From NCBI RefSeq assembly GCF_946479885.1, contig NZ_CAMLHM010000006.1, positions 47,064-111,063 on the forward strand: a stretch of 64,000 nt of DNA, read 5' to 3'. The notes beneath the pieces are model-generated. The model did not search any database. It was not told the origin of the DNA and saw only the letters and a list, made by a program, of their open reading frames with translations. Positions 1-8,079 of this stretch are shown piece by piece (the stretch's first letter is position 1; the number at the start of each line of letters is the position of its first letter). The stretch comes from an uncultured Devosia sp. GTDB taxonomy: Bacteria > Pseudomonadota > Alphaproteobacteria > Rhizobiales > Devosiaceae. The position numbers and the translations under genes are program-made.

Positions 1-689
1 AGCTTGTCAAAGATACTCCGCCGGATGACCGCCTCGTCATATTTGAGCGGGGCGAGATCGTGCAGCACCCTGGGCTCGTCCCAGACGATGCCGCTGGCGG
101 GATGCTGGTGCTCGTGCTTGAGGCACAGCGCGTGACCGAATTCATGCGCGATCATGTGGACTTTTTTGTCGTGGATCCGCATCGAGTGCTCTTTGCGAGC
201 GAAGGCCAGGCTGTCGCGACCAATCTTTGAATCATTGATCTGGTCGTTGAACAGCACCGATATTTCCGCCTCCGCCTGCGGAACGCCGAACCGGAAGTCG
301 ATGACCTTTTCGATGCCGCCCACCAGCCAGCTGCGTGCGCCGGCCTCCACGAGGGCGTAGTCGGACGGCACACCGTTCATGAAGTGCACACCAAGCGTAA
401 TGATGCCCGTATTCGGCGTGCGCCCGTCGCTCTTTTTCCAGCGCTTGGCTCTGGCCGACAGACCGTGGTTGGTGATGGTGAACGGCGCGGGCGTGCCGCT
501 CTTAAGATCAATCGAGAAAGTCTGATTGGGGTTGCCGACGCTGGGCTTCGGCGATCCGTCGGCCTCGTCAATATCGAGAGTACCGCAAATCGAAAATGAC
601 TCTTCCTGGGCGAACGTCTTGCCCATGGAGCTGGTCAATGCCAGTCCGCCGACGCCGCTAAACAATACGAACTCGCGTCTAGTCCACAT
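1..689 (-). CDS. Tat-exported metzincin-like zinc metalloprotease (partial, C-terminus beyond window)
   Basis: The gene runs off the left edge; 229 residues are visible. The N-terminus carries a twin-arginine signal (TRREFVLFSG followed by a hydrophobic stretch and an A-Q cleavage site near residue 28), so the protein is probably exported folded by Tat. Residues 182-194 read HEFGHALCLKHEH, which gives the three zinc His and catalytic Glu of HExxHxxGxxH metzincins, followed by an astacin-like HEHQHP. The usual Gly in the middle of the motif is Cys here. Start chosen at the ATG preceded by GGAGGG. The Met-turn region lies outside the window, so the exact family (M12A-like or matrixin-like) is not settled. 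Substrate unknown. Confidence 0.8.
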   Translation of the reverse strand, partial: MWTRREFVLFSGVGGLALTSSMGKTFAQEESFSICGTLDIDEADGSPKPSVGNPNQTFSIDLKSGTPAPFTITNHGLSARAKRWKKSDGRTPNTGIITLGVHFMNGVPSDYALVEAGARSWLVGGIEKVIDFRFGVPQAEAEISVLFNDQINDSKIGRDSLAFARKEHSMRIHDKKVHMIAHEFGHALCLKHEHQHPASGIVWDEPRVLHDLAPLKYDEAVIRRSIFDK

Positions 690-884
690 TGTTCCCTCCA
701 ACAACGATGACCGGTATGCGCTAACGTCAGTATTAATGGCATATATATTTAAGCGGCAGATCATCACTGCTTATGGCGGCAGTCAAGCGCCAAGCATGGA
801 CGGTTGGTCAGGACGCGCGCAGGGTTTGGGAGCGCCTGCTGTGCGCGAACATCTGGAGAGATCTCAGCTGGTCAAAACAATCCA

Positions 885-920
885 AAAGCGGCTGATGGCA
901 TTTTCCTTCCAAGCCGCTTT
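885..920 (-). terminator. Hairpin downstream of the HtrA-like gene
   Basis: A perfect 9 bp inverted repeat (AAAGCGGCT and AGCCGCTTT) with an 18 bp loop lies 24 bp after the stop codon of the reverse-strand HtrA-like gene and is followed on that strand by TTGGATTGTTTT. It is probably a Rho-independent terminator; the U-tract is interrupted. Confidence 0.5.
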
Positions 921-943
921 ATGAGGATGACCGCATGAGCCCC

Positions 944-1846
944 TCACTGCAACTGCGGCTTCTGCAAGAACGCGTCCCGGTCTGCTGTCTTGATCCGCAC
1001 CCAGTTTTCCCGTCCGTCGCGCAGGATGCGCATCGAGAATTCGCTGCCCGAGGGTGCCTTGCTCCACAGCTTGCGGTAGAAGTCGGCGAGCCCGGTCACT
1101 TCGTCGCCGTCGAGCTCGCTGATAATGTCGCCGCTGCGGATGCCGGCCTGTTCGGCGGGGCCGCCACCGGCGACGCTCATCACCACCACTTCGTTGCTCT
1201 GCTCGGCCGAGAACACGCCCAGCCAGGGCCGCGATTCCCGCCTGGGCCGCCCGGCGGCGATCAGGTCGCCCAGAATGGGCTTGAGCAGGTCGATCGGCAC
1301 CAGCATGTTGATATCGGTACTCTTGCCCAGCTGCAGCATTTGCAGGCGCAGCGAGCCGATGCCGATCAGCCGGTCGTCCTTGTCCACCAGTCCCGCCCCG
1401 CCCCATGAGGGGTGGAAGGGTGCGGCAAAGATGGCTTCATCGAGCAGATATTCCCAATAGCCGGCAAATTCCTGCCGGGCGACGATCTCGGTCGCCACGG
1501 CGTGACCCTGCCCATCGATGATGGTGGCCTTGTCGCCCAGCTCGATGTCCTTGGAACTGCCCAGTTGCAGGGCCGGCAGGTCGAGCTTGCCCATGGCCTG
1601 CACCAGGCCGAAGCCGCTCTGCTGATCGTAGCCGACGACATGGGCCGGCAGCACGCGGTCGTCATGGGTGGTCAGCCACACCTCATCGGCTTCGGTGATC
1701 AGGTAGCCGATGGTGACGATCAGGCCGTCCTCGCCGATCACCACGCCGCTGCCTTCGCGCACGGTGCCCAGCGTCGAGGCCGTGAAGGCAGTGTCCGGCA
1801 CCTGCGCCCGCAGGGACACGATCGATTTGCGCATAGTCTCGGTCAT
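944..1846 (-). CDS. HtrA/DegP-like S1C protein with PDZ domain and degenerate catalytic triad
   Basis: A 300-residue protein with the trypsin-like fold of S1C proteases (about residues 30-190) followed by one PDZ domain (about 205-285, starting RPWLGVFSAE). Aligned by eye to HtrA, the catalytic residues are gone: the His of LTNNHV is Tyr48 (VTIGYL), the Asp is Gly78, and the GNSGG serine is replaced in PSWGG around Trp148. No signal peptide is visible with this start, so it looks cytoplasmic or non-classically located. The ATG was chosen because homology begins soon after it; the open frame extends further upstream without a family match. It stands alone. Probably a non-proteolytic scaffold or PDZ-binding protein; function unknown. 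Confidence 0.8.
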   Translation of the reverse strand: MTETMRKSIVSLRAQVPDTAFTASTLGTVREGSGVVIGEDGLIVTIGYLITEADEVWLTTHDDRVLPAHVVGYDQQSGFGLVQAMGKLDLPALQLGSSKDIELGDKATIIDGQGHAVATEIVARQEFAGYWEYLLDEAIFAAPFHPSWGGAGLVDKDDRLIGIGSLRLQMLQLGKSTDINMLVPIDLLKPILGDLIAAGRPRRESRPWLGVFSAEQSNEVVVMSVAGGGPAEQAGIRSGDIISELDGDEVTGLADFYRKLWSKAPSGSEFSMRILRDGRENWVRIKTADRDAFLQKPQLQ

Positions 1847-1996
1847 TTCCACACCTGCCTTTCGCGTTTCTTTCCTAGATAAGCCGCTGGCGCAGCCACG
1901 CAAGAGCGGTGCCCGGCCGCGACGGTCCTGCTGCCATCGATTGACGCTGGGACGGGTCAGGGTTCTTCTGACCCTGCTCCAAGATTCGGATATCCC

Positions 1997-3142
1997 GTGC
2001 CCAAAGCCCCGCTTGCCCTCAGCCAGATCGCCGCCCGCCACATCTGGATCGCGGCGCAACGCCTCGACACAGCAGCGCCCTTCGGCGCCGGCCCGGCGGC
2101 CACATCAGCCGCCATCGCCCATCTGGGCTATGTGCAGATCGATACCATCAATGTCATCGAGCGCTGCCATCACCACATCCTGTTCTCGCGCATCCCCGGC
2201 TACCGGCGCGCCGACCTGGGCCACAACCAGTCCGTCGACAAGTCGATATTCGAATACTGGACGCATGCGCTGAGCTACGTGCCAGTGGCCGACCTGCCCG
2301 TCTTCGTGCCGGCCATGAAACGTCAGCGCGAGGCGCCCAGCCGCTGGTTCGGCTCTGTGACATCGGACGAAGTCAAAAAGATGCTGCAGCGCCTGCGCAA
2401 GGAGGGTCCGCTGTCGATCCGCGATATCGGCGATGACGAACTGGTCGACAAGAACCATCCCTGGGCCAGCCGCAAGCCGAGCAAGCGGGTGCTCGAAATG
2501 ATGTTCATCCAGGGCCTGGTCGTGGTCAGCGCGCGCCAGGGCATGCTCAAGACCTATGACCTGACCGCGCGGCATTTCGGCTGGACAGGCCAGCCCAAAC
2601 CGGCCACCGAACGCCAGGTCACCGCCTATAAGCTCGATCGCGCCCTGCGCAGCCAGGGCCTGGTGAGCCTTGATTCCATCTGCCATCTCGACGCCCCGAG
2701 CAAGGCTGCGGTCAAGGAGCTGATCGACGCCAGGGTCCGCCGCAAGCTGCTCGTCCCCGTCGCCATCGAGGGCGCCGAAAAGGTGACGCACTGGGCCGAG
2801 CCCGCCGCGCTTGACGCGGTGCGCAGCGAGCCGCCCAATCTCGTGCACATTCTTTCGCCCTTCGATCCGCTGATCATCCAGCGCAAGCGGCTCAAGCTGT
2901 TCTTCGACTATGACCACATTTTCGAGGCCTATATCCCGGCCGCCAAGCGCCAGCTGGGCTATTTCACCCTGCCGGTGCTGCTGGGCGACCGCATCGTCGC
3001 TGCGCTCGATCTCAAGACCGACCGCGCTGCCAAAAAACTGCTGATCCAGCAGGAAACCTGGCTCGAAGATGTCGGCGCCGAGGGCAAGGCAGCGGTCGAA
3101 GCCGCCCTGGAGCGGTTCGAGCGGTTCCAGCTCGGCGACTGA
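1997..3142 (+). CDS. YcaQ-like winged-helix DNA glycosylase
   Basis: A 381-residue protein of the YcaQ/AlkX-type family (HTH_42, formerly DUF1006), whose characterised members unhook DNA interstrand crosslinks and excise bulky alkylated bases. The diagnostic segment GYVQIDTINVIER-CHH is present near residue 45, including the QxD residues considered catalytic, and the length matches the family. The start is GTG, the first codon of the conserved N-terminus (PLALSQIAARHIWIAAQ). It is a single gene, convergent with the SDR gene that follows. In the cell it should act on damaged DNA in the cytoplasm. Assignment to the family is firm; the precise lesion is inferred from relatives. Confidence 0.85.
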   Translation: MPKAPLALSQIAARHIWIAAQRLDTAAPFGAGPAATSAAIAHLGYVQIDTINVIERCHHHILFSRIPGYRRADLGHNQSVDKSIFEYWTHALSYVPVADLPVFVPAMKRQREAPSRWFGSVTSDEVKKMLQRLRKEGPLSIRDIGDDELVDKNHPWASRKPSKRVLEMMFIQGLVVVSARQGMLKTYDLTARHFGWTGQPKPATERQVTAYKLDRALRSQGLVSLDSICHLDAPSKAAVKELIDARVRRKLLVPVAIEGAEKVTHWAEPAALDAVRSEPPNLVHILSPFDPLIIQRKRLKLFFDYDHIFEAYIPAAKRQLGYFTLPVLLGDRIVAALDLKTDRAAKKLLIQQETWLEDVGAEGKAAVEAALERFERFQLGD

Positions 3143-3147
3143 CCGCG

Positions 3148-3912
3148 CTATTGCGCCGTCCAGCCGCCATCGACCATCAGCACGGCGCCATTGACCATGC
3201 CGCCGGCCGGCGAGGCGAGATAGATCACGGCCCCGGCGACATCGCCTATGGTGCCGACCCGGCCGATGGGCAGGCGGTCGAGCACGCTTTTGAGATAGTC
3301 CGGCTGGTCGAGCCGCTCCGCCGTGCCGGGCGTATAGACATAGGTGGGCGCCACTGCGTTGACGGTGACGCCGCGATGGCCCCATTCGAGTGCCAGGACG
3401 CGGGTAAACTGGTCCACCCCGCCCTTGGTCGCGCAATAGACCGCGTGGTCACGAATGCCGACGCTGCCGGCCTGCGAGCTGATATTGACGATGCGGCCCG
3501 CGCCCTGCGCGAGCATGATGCGGCCCGCCGCCTGCGCCACAAAGAAGCTGCCCTTGAGATTGACCGCCATCATGGTGTCCCAATCGGCCTCGGTCACGTC
3601 TTCTGCGGGGTGGTTGTCGCCCAGCCCGGCATTGTTGACCAGGATATCGACCGAGCCGAAATGCGCCCTGATCGCCGCAAAGGTCGGGCCGATCGAGGCG
3701 ACGTCGCGGACATCGAGCGTGAAGGCGGAAGCCTCGCCACCCGCGGCCTCGATTTCGCTGACCAGGCGGTCGAGCCTGCCCTTGTCGCGCGACGCCACGG
3801 CCACCCGCGCGCCGGCTGCGGCCACGGACTTGGCAAGGCCATAGCCGATGCCCATGCTGGCGCCGGTCACGACGGCGACTTTGCCCGAGAGGCTGAAGTC
3901 CGGATGGCTCAT
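3148..3912 (-). CDS. SDR family NAD(P)-dependent oxidoreductase
   Basis: A 254-residue classical short-chain dehydrogenase. Visible motifs are the nucleotide-binding TGASMGIG, the NNAG motif (NNAGLGD) and the active-site Ser with YCATK (Tyr and Lys). Length and C-terminal [15 protein letters not shown] are typical of the gluconate 5-dehydrogenase/3-oxoacyl reductase branch, but the substrate cannot be told. Start taken at ATG ([17 protein letters not shown]); the longer open frame upstream runs into a dispersed repeat at 3982-4043 and is not believed to be coding. It converges with the YcaQ-like gene, stop codons 5 bp apart. Confidence 0.85.
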   Translation of the reverse strand: MSHPDFSLSGKVAVVTGASMGIGYGLAKSVAAAGARVAVASRDKGRLDRLVSEIEAAGGEASAFTLDVRDVASIGPTFAAIRAHFGSVDILVNNAGLGDNHPAEDVTEADWDTMMAVNLKGSFFVAQAAGRIMLAQGAGRIVNISSQAGSVGIRDHAVYCATKGGVDQFTRVLALEWGHRGVTVNAVAPTYVYTPGTAERLDQPDYLKSVLDRLPIGRVGTIGDVAGAVIYLASPAGGMVNGAVLMVDGGWTAQ

Positions 3913-3981
3913 GGTACGCTCGCGTTCGGAATCGGAAGCGCAGGCTACTCCGAAACCGCCGTACCCAAAACGGGCAAACGA

Positions 3982-4043
3982 CCGCCATTCGGGCGCAGCC
4001 CTCATGGCCTTCTCACCTAAAATCGCTCCACCGGAGCGATTTT
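3982..4043 (-). repeat. Dispersed repeat, family 2 (GGAGCGAT palindrome), copy 1
   Basis: Contains the palindrome AAAATCGCTCC-ACC-GGAGCGATTTT (4019-4043) and, on the reverse strand, GGCCATGAGGGCTGCGCCCG then AATGGCGG. The same arrangement recurs at 13076-13136. It sits between the SDR start and pncB. Confidence 0.75.
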
Positions 4044-4115
4044 GCCTCCGGCCGGTTCAAAGCTTTCAATCATCGGCGCGTCACGCTAAAAGCCAGCCTG
4101 ACAGTGGGGACCACC

Positions 4116-5426
4116 ATGGCGACTTATACCGACATTGCCCGGCGGGTATACAACCACACCTGGAAGCTAGATCCGATCGTTCGCAGCCTCCTCGATACCG
4201 ATTTCTATAAACTGCTGATGCTGCAGATGATCTGGGGTCTCTACCCCAAGGTCACGGCCACTTTCTCGCTGATCAACCGCACCAAGGCCGTCCGGCTGGG
4301 CGACGAGATCGACATCGAGGAATTGCGCGCCCAGCTCGATCATGCCCGCACGCTCCGCTTCACCAAGAAGGAGATGATCTGGCTGGCCGGTAACAGCTTC
4401 TATGGCAGCAAGCAGATCTTCGAACCCGCCTTCCTCAAATGGCTCGAAGGCTTCCGCCTGCCCGAATACCGGCTGGAGCGGCGCGACGGGCAGTTCGTGC
4501 TCGATTTTCCCGGCCTCTGGCTCGAAACCTCGATGTGGGAAATCCCGGCTCTTGCCATCATCAACGAGCTGCGCTCCCGGGCCGCCATGAAGCATTATGG
4601 GCCCTTCACGCTCGACGTGCTCTATGCCCGCGCCAAGGCCAAGATGTGGGAGAAGGTCGAGCGCCTGCAAAAGCTGCCCGATCTCAAGATTTCCGATTTC
4701 GGCACCCGCCGCCGCCATTCCTTCCTGTGGCAGCGCTGGTGCGTCGAGGCGCTCAAGGAAGGCATTGGCGAGGCCTTTACCGGCACGTCCAACGTCAAGC
4801 TGGCCATGGACAACGACCTCGAAGCGCTCGGCACCAATGCGCATGAGCTGCCCATGGTGCTGGCGGCCTTGGCCAAGACCGACGAGGCCCTGATGGCCGC
4901 GCCCTATCAGGTGCTGACCGATTGGGAGAGCTATTACGGCGGCAATCTCAAGATCGTTCTGCCCGATGCTTTCGGCACCGACAGCTTCCTGCGCAACGCA
5001 CCCGACTGGGTCGCCGACTGGACCGGTTTCCGGCCCGATTCTGCGCCGGCCATCGAGGGCGGCGAGCGCATCATCGCCTGGTGGAAGGAACGCGGCCGCG
5101 ATCCGCGCGAGAAGCTGCTGATCTTCTCCGATGGTCTGGACGTCGACATGATCGAGGAAGCGTATCTGCATTTCGACGGCAAGGTGCGCATGGCCTTCGG
5201 CTGGGGCACCAACCTCACCAACGATTTCGAGGATTGCGCCCCCGACGGACCCAATCCGGGGCTGGCGCCGATCTCCATCGTCGCCAAGGTCAGCGACGCC
5301 AATGGCCGCCCGGCGGTCAAGCTAAGCGACAATCCGGCCAAGGCCACCGGCTCACCCGAGGAAATCGCCCGCTATATCCGCATTTTCGGCGATGCAGGGC
5401 GCGTCACACATCCCGTAAAAGTCTAG
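4116..5426 (+). CDS. pncB: Nicotinate phosphoribosyltransferase
   Basis: A 436-residue PncB, which joins nicotinate to PRPP with ATP hydrolysis to give nicotinate mononucleotide in NAD salvage. The N-terminal [14 protein letters not shown] is the family signature, and [10 protein letters not shown] contains the His that is phosphorylated in the characterised enzymes. GTRRRHSF and [10 protein letters not shown] are further conserved blocks. The ATG start has GGGGA at a suitable distance; an in-frame GTG lies 12 bp upstream. It appears to be a single gene. No NAD-responsive element was recognised upstream, only repeat family 2. Confidence 0.95.
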   Translation: MATYTDIARRVYNHTWKLDPIVRSLLDTDFYKLLMLQMIWGLYPKVTATFSLINRTKAVRLGDEIDIEELRAQLDHARTLRFTKKEMIWLAGNSFYGSKQIFEPAFLKWLEGFRLPEYRLERRDGQFVLDFPGLWLETSMWEIPALAIINELRSRAAMKHYGPFTLDVLYARAKAKMWEKVERLQKLPDLKISDFGTRRRHSFLWQRWCVEALKEGIGEAFTGTSNVKLAMDNDLEALGTNAHELPMVLAALAKTDEALMAAPYQVLTDWESYYGGNLKIVLPDAFGTDSFLRNAPDWVADWTGFRPDSAPAIEGGERIIAWWKERGRDPREKLLIFSDGLDVDMIEEAYLHFDGKVRMAFGWGTNLTNDFEDCAPDGPNPGLAPISIVAKVSDANGRPAVKLSDNPAKATGSPEEIARYIRIFGDAGRVTHPVKV

Positions 5427-5545
5427 GGAACTCTCGGTCTCGCCCGGCATTACCCGTTGTGGAGAACCCGGCGCATCCGATCGGCGTTAACGCCTTGGGA
5501 ACCATGCCGCACTAGCCTTCCGGCGGGGGCTCCACCAGGGGCCAG

Positions 5546-5806
5546 ATGGAATTGCAGCTTATCGATATAGCGGTGCGCGACAAGCAGGCGCATCCGCGTC
5601 TGGCCGGCCGGGTCACCGGTCACGTCCGGGCCGTCCTCCTGGAAACAGTGGGCAGCCAGGAGCAGACGCACGAACTCGCCATCCCCGTCTGGGCCGACAT
5701 AGCCGAGGGCACCAGCGACACCGATATCGACATGGCCCTGATGCTCAAGGCCGCCGACATCATCGCCCGACTCAAGGCCAATCTCAGTCCGACGTCGCCT
5801 GCCTAG
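5546..5806 (+). CDS. Small hypothetical protein (86 aa)
   Basis: An 86-residue acidic, mostly helical-looking protein with no signal peptide or membrane segment. It has no motif I can assign. Its composition is protein-like and the ATG has AGGGG just upstream. The last 23 bp overlap, tail to tail, the gene for a small membrane protein on the other strand. Conserved residues cannot be judged without homologues. I consider it probably real; the alternative is that only the opposite-strand gene is coding here. Confidence 0.5.
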   Translation: MELQLIDIAVRDKQAHPRLAGRVTGHVRAVLLETVGSQEQTHELAIPVWADIAEGTSDTDIDMALMLKAADIIARLKANLSPTSPA

Positions 5807-6047
5807 CGGCCAGCAGCGACTGCATGAAGGCGCGTTGTTCGGCGCTGAGGCCGCCAGTGACCCGGCGCGGCGGCGCAGCGGGCGGCTCGGCTGGTGTGGC
5901 GGACACATGGCGATATTTCGGCGCATGGGCATAGTAGCGCGCGGCGCGCGCGATATCGGCCTCGGCCCGCAGGCGCTTCTCGTCGCGGATGAACCAGACC
6001 ACGGTTCCCACAACGATCGCCCACAATGCGAGCAGTTCCCAAGCCAT
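5784..6047 (-). CDS. Small single-pass membrane protein (87 aa)
   Basis: Begins MAWELLALWAIVVGTVVWF, one clear N-terminal transmembrane segment, followed by a charged cytoplasmic-type stretch (IRDEKRLRAEADIARAARY), a Pro/Ala-rich linker and a helical tail (SAEQRAFMQSLLAARQ). Of two adjacent ATG codons the second has GGAGG at the better distance (6 bases). No family recognised. It is convergent with and slightly overlaps the 86-residue hypothetical gene. Possibly a membrane-anchored accessory protein; function unknown. Confidence 0.6.
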   Translation of the reverse strand: MAWELLALWAIVVGTVVWFIRDEKRLRAEADIARAARYYAHAPKYRHVSATPAEPPAAPPRRVTGGLSAEQRAFMQSLLAARQATSD

Positions 6048-6161
6048 CATCCGCCTCCGGTTACCCGGACTGTGATAGCTAACCAAACCTTACCAGCCAA
6101 ACGGAAGCCGGCATTAGCCTTACTGGGTAAAGTTGCGTCGGTTGGCGCCAATGCGTCAGTG

Positions 6162-6300
6162 TGGCTCCCTCCCCTGGGAGGGTAGCGTCGCTTGGCCCAT
6201 CGGGGGGACCAAAGCAAAGCTAGGGTGGGGGTGCGAGAGCCTCGATATACAGGCTAAACATCCCCCACCCTTGATCCCTCCCCGCAAGGGGGAGGGAGAG
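6162..6300. repeat. Dispersed palindromic repeat, family 1 (CCCTCCCC), copy A
   Basis: Two GC-rich palindromes, CTCCCTCCCCTGGGAGGG and CCCTCCCCGCAAGGGGGAGGG, flank a spacer with GGTGGGGGT and ACCCCCACCC-type blocks in opposite orientation. The same layout appears at 19048-19145, 45511-45657 and, in variant form, elsewhere in the window. Confidence 0.75.
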
Positions 6301-6321
6301 GACTGGAAACGCGGACCTGAT

Positions 6322-7125
6322 CTATCCCACCCGCGCCGGCAGCGTCCGGCCGCGATTGAGCGCCACCAGCATGGTGCGCACATCGTCCTCGGCCGCCTTG
6401 GTCACCAGCTTCCGGTTATCCGTCTCGCGCAGCGGCCGCGGCCGACCAAAGGCCACGATGACGTCCTTGGTCGGGCCACCCAGGATTTCCCGGATATTGC
6501 GCCCCGTCGACTTCGATTTGATCCAGGCGATCAGCGACCGCTCGGTGCGGCCCACCGGCAGTCCCTGCAGCCGCGTATAGGCAATGGTCAGCGGCTGGAT
6601 CATGACATCCTCGGCGCCGGCATCGATCATGGCATGCTGCGCCGCGCCGACCAGTGCCGAGCGGAACGGCAGCACATGGGTGCCGATATCGGACTGGCCC
6701 TCGGCAAACAGCAGCACCGCATTGCCGCTGGCCATATGCGCGCCCATTTCCGAGGCGGTACGGCCCGTGTCGCTGCGCCGGGTGCGATCGACGAAGATGG
6801 TCTTCTGCAGCCGCGCCATCATGCCCACGAAGAACCAGTCGGCCACTTCGCGCTTGGCCACGAAGGTCACATCGGCCACCGATCCCACCGCGACGATATC
6901 GGTCCAGGAAATGTGGTTGGACACCAAGAGCGTCGGCCGGCCCGTCGCCGGCTCGCCGATCACGGTGACCCGCAGCCCCAGGAACATGCAGCCGACGCGG
7001 TGGAACAGGCGCGGCAGGACATTCCAGAACGGCAGCTTGAGCGCATTGATCAGCGCCTGCGCCGGGATGACCACGATCATCACCGGGATGAGCACGAAGA
7101 TGAAGAACAGGACGCGGAAGATCAT
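6322..7125 (-). CDS. 1-acyl-sn-glycerol-3-phosphate acyltransferase (PlsC family)
   Basis: A 267-residue lysophospholipid acyltransferase. It has an N-terminal membrane segment (IFRVLFFIFVLIPVMIVVI), the catalytic HX4D motif as NHISWTD, and the FAEGQSD block that stands for the glycerol-phosphate binding EGTR. Such enzymes transfer an acyl chain to lysophosphatidate (or to related lysolipids such as lyso-ornithine lipid) at the inner membrane. Its ATG overlaps the stop of fur by four bases (ATGA), so it is translated with fur, rimI and tsaB in one chain. The substrate within the family is not certain. A variant EGQSD in place of EGTRS is worth noting. Confidence 0.85.
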   Translation of the reverse strand: MIFRVLFFIFVLIPVMIVVIPAQALINALKLPFWNVLPRLFHRVGCMFLGLRVTVIGEPATGRPTLLVSNHISWTDIVAVGSVADVTFVAKREVADWFFVGMMARLQKTIFVDRTRRSDTGRTASEMGAHMASGNAVLLFAEGQSDIGTHVLPFRSALVGAAQHAMIDAGAEDVMIQPLTIAYTRLQGLPVGRTERSLIAWIKSKSTGRNIREILGGPTKDVIVAFGRPRPLRETDNRKLVTKAAEDDVRTMLVALNRGRTLPARVG

Positions 7126-7565
7126 TTTTTGCTTTTGTCGGCGCCTTCGATCGGCACGGCATAAAGCTCGAGCCGGTGGTCGACCAGCCGATAGCCCAGC
7201 CGCTTGGCGATGACGTCCTGGATGGCCTCGATTTCCTCATTGCGGAACTCGATGACGGTGCCGCTGCGAATATCGATCAGGTGGTCGTGGTGTTCGTCGG
7301 GAATAAGCTCGAAGCGCGCGCGGCCGTCCTTGAAGTCGTGCTTGGTCACGAGCCCGGCCTCTTCGAACAGGTTGACGGTCCGGTAGACCGTCGAGAGCGA
7401 GATGCGATCGTCGATGGCGGAGGCGCGGCGATAGAGTTCCTCGACGTCAGGATGGTCCGAGGCAGCCTCGATCACGCGGGCGATGACACGCCGCTGGTCG
7501 GTCATGCGCATGCCCTTGGAGACGCAGGCCTCTTCCAGGGTCGGGTCAGTCTGGCTTCTGCTCAC
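7122..7565 (-). CDS. fur: Fur family metal-responsive regulator (alphaproteobacterial Fur/Mur type)
   Basis: A 147-residue Fur family repressor. It has the winged-helix recognition segment (LSTVYRTVNLFEEAGLV) and the metal-binding HHDHLID, but no CxxC zinc sites; only one Cys lies near the N-terminus. That combination is typical of the alphaproteobacterial Fur proteins that mainly respond to manganese (Mur). The start is GTG with GGGAG seven bases upstream. It lies in the tsaB-rimI-fur-plsC chain, 34 bp after rimI. A palindrome resembling its expected target stands before the manganese transporter at 37413-40868, which makes that operon a likely target. Confidence 0.88.
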   Translation of the reverse strand: MSRSQTDPTLEEACVSKGMRMTDQRRVIARVIEAASDHPDVEELYRRASAIDDRISLSTVYRTVNLFEEAGLVTKHDFKDGRARFELIPDEHHDHLIDIRSGTVIEFRNEEIEAIQDVIAKRLGYRLVDHRLELYAVPIEGADKSKK

Positions 7566-7599
7566 GCTTGCGCTCCCAGCCGGTCCATGTCCGACCGGG

Positions 7600-8079
7600 T
7601 TACCCAAGATCGCGCGCCATGACAAGCGCGGTGGCCTGCGACCCGTCGGCCTTGGGGTAATAGCCCTTGCGGGTGGAAATGGTGGCAAAGCCCTCGCGCT
7701 GGTAGAGCTTGATGGCCGGCGCATTCTCCTCGCTGACCTCAAGGAACATCTTGCGTGCCTGCGATAGCAGCAGGTCCTCGAACGCGGCCTTCAGCAGCGC
7801 CTGGCCAATGCGTTTGCCGCGCCATTTGGGGTCCACCGCAATGGTCAGCAATTCCGCTTCGTCGGCGACCACGCGGATCAGCGCAAATCCGGCAATCCGG
7901 CGTTTGGCGTCGCAGGCCACATAGACCGGCGTGTCGGCATCGCCGAGGAAGCTCTCGAACTCGCCCACCGGCCAGCCGCGATAAAAGCCCTGCGCGTGGA
8001 TGCGCGCCAATTCCTTGGCATCGGCCATCTTGCCGGGCTCGATATGCAGCCCCGCCGGGGCCATCCACAGCTTGATCAT
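7600..8079 (-). CDS. rimI: GNAT N-acetyltransferase, RimI-like
   Basis: A 159-residue GNAT protein with the acetyl-CoA binding pattern in VDPKWRGKRIGQALLKA and the C-terminal NAPAIKLYQREGFATISTRKGYY block typical of RimI, the acetyltransferase of ribosomal protein S18. Its ATG overlaps the stop of tsaB by four bases, and the tsaB-rimI pairing is a standard arrangement, which supports the name. The actual acceptor in this organism is inferred. Confidence 0.88.
   Translation of the reverse strand: MIKLWMAPAGLHIEPGKMADAKELARIHAQGFYRGWPVGEFESFLGDADTPVYVACDAKRRIAGFALIRVVADEAELLTIAVDPKWRGKRIGQALLKAAFEDLLLSQARKMFLEVSEENAPAIKLYQREGFATISTRKGYYPKADGSQATALVMARDLG

Noticed and set aside
2105..3436. 443-residue open frame opposite the YcaQ-like gene
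   Set aside because: It is the antisense shadow of a well-supported gene and of the SDR 3' end; composition (His/Ala/Gly/Asp-rich) is typical of GC-rich shadows and no family is recognisable.
3913..4005. N-terminal extension of the SDR protein (MRAAPEWRS...)
   Set aside because: Its first codons lie in repeat family 2, and the SDR fold begins just after the ATG at 3912.
4021..4115. Possible riboswitch before pncB
   Set aside because: The only structure is the short repeat palindrome; no NAD or other aptamer pattern was found.
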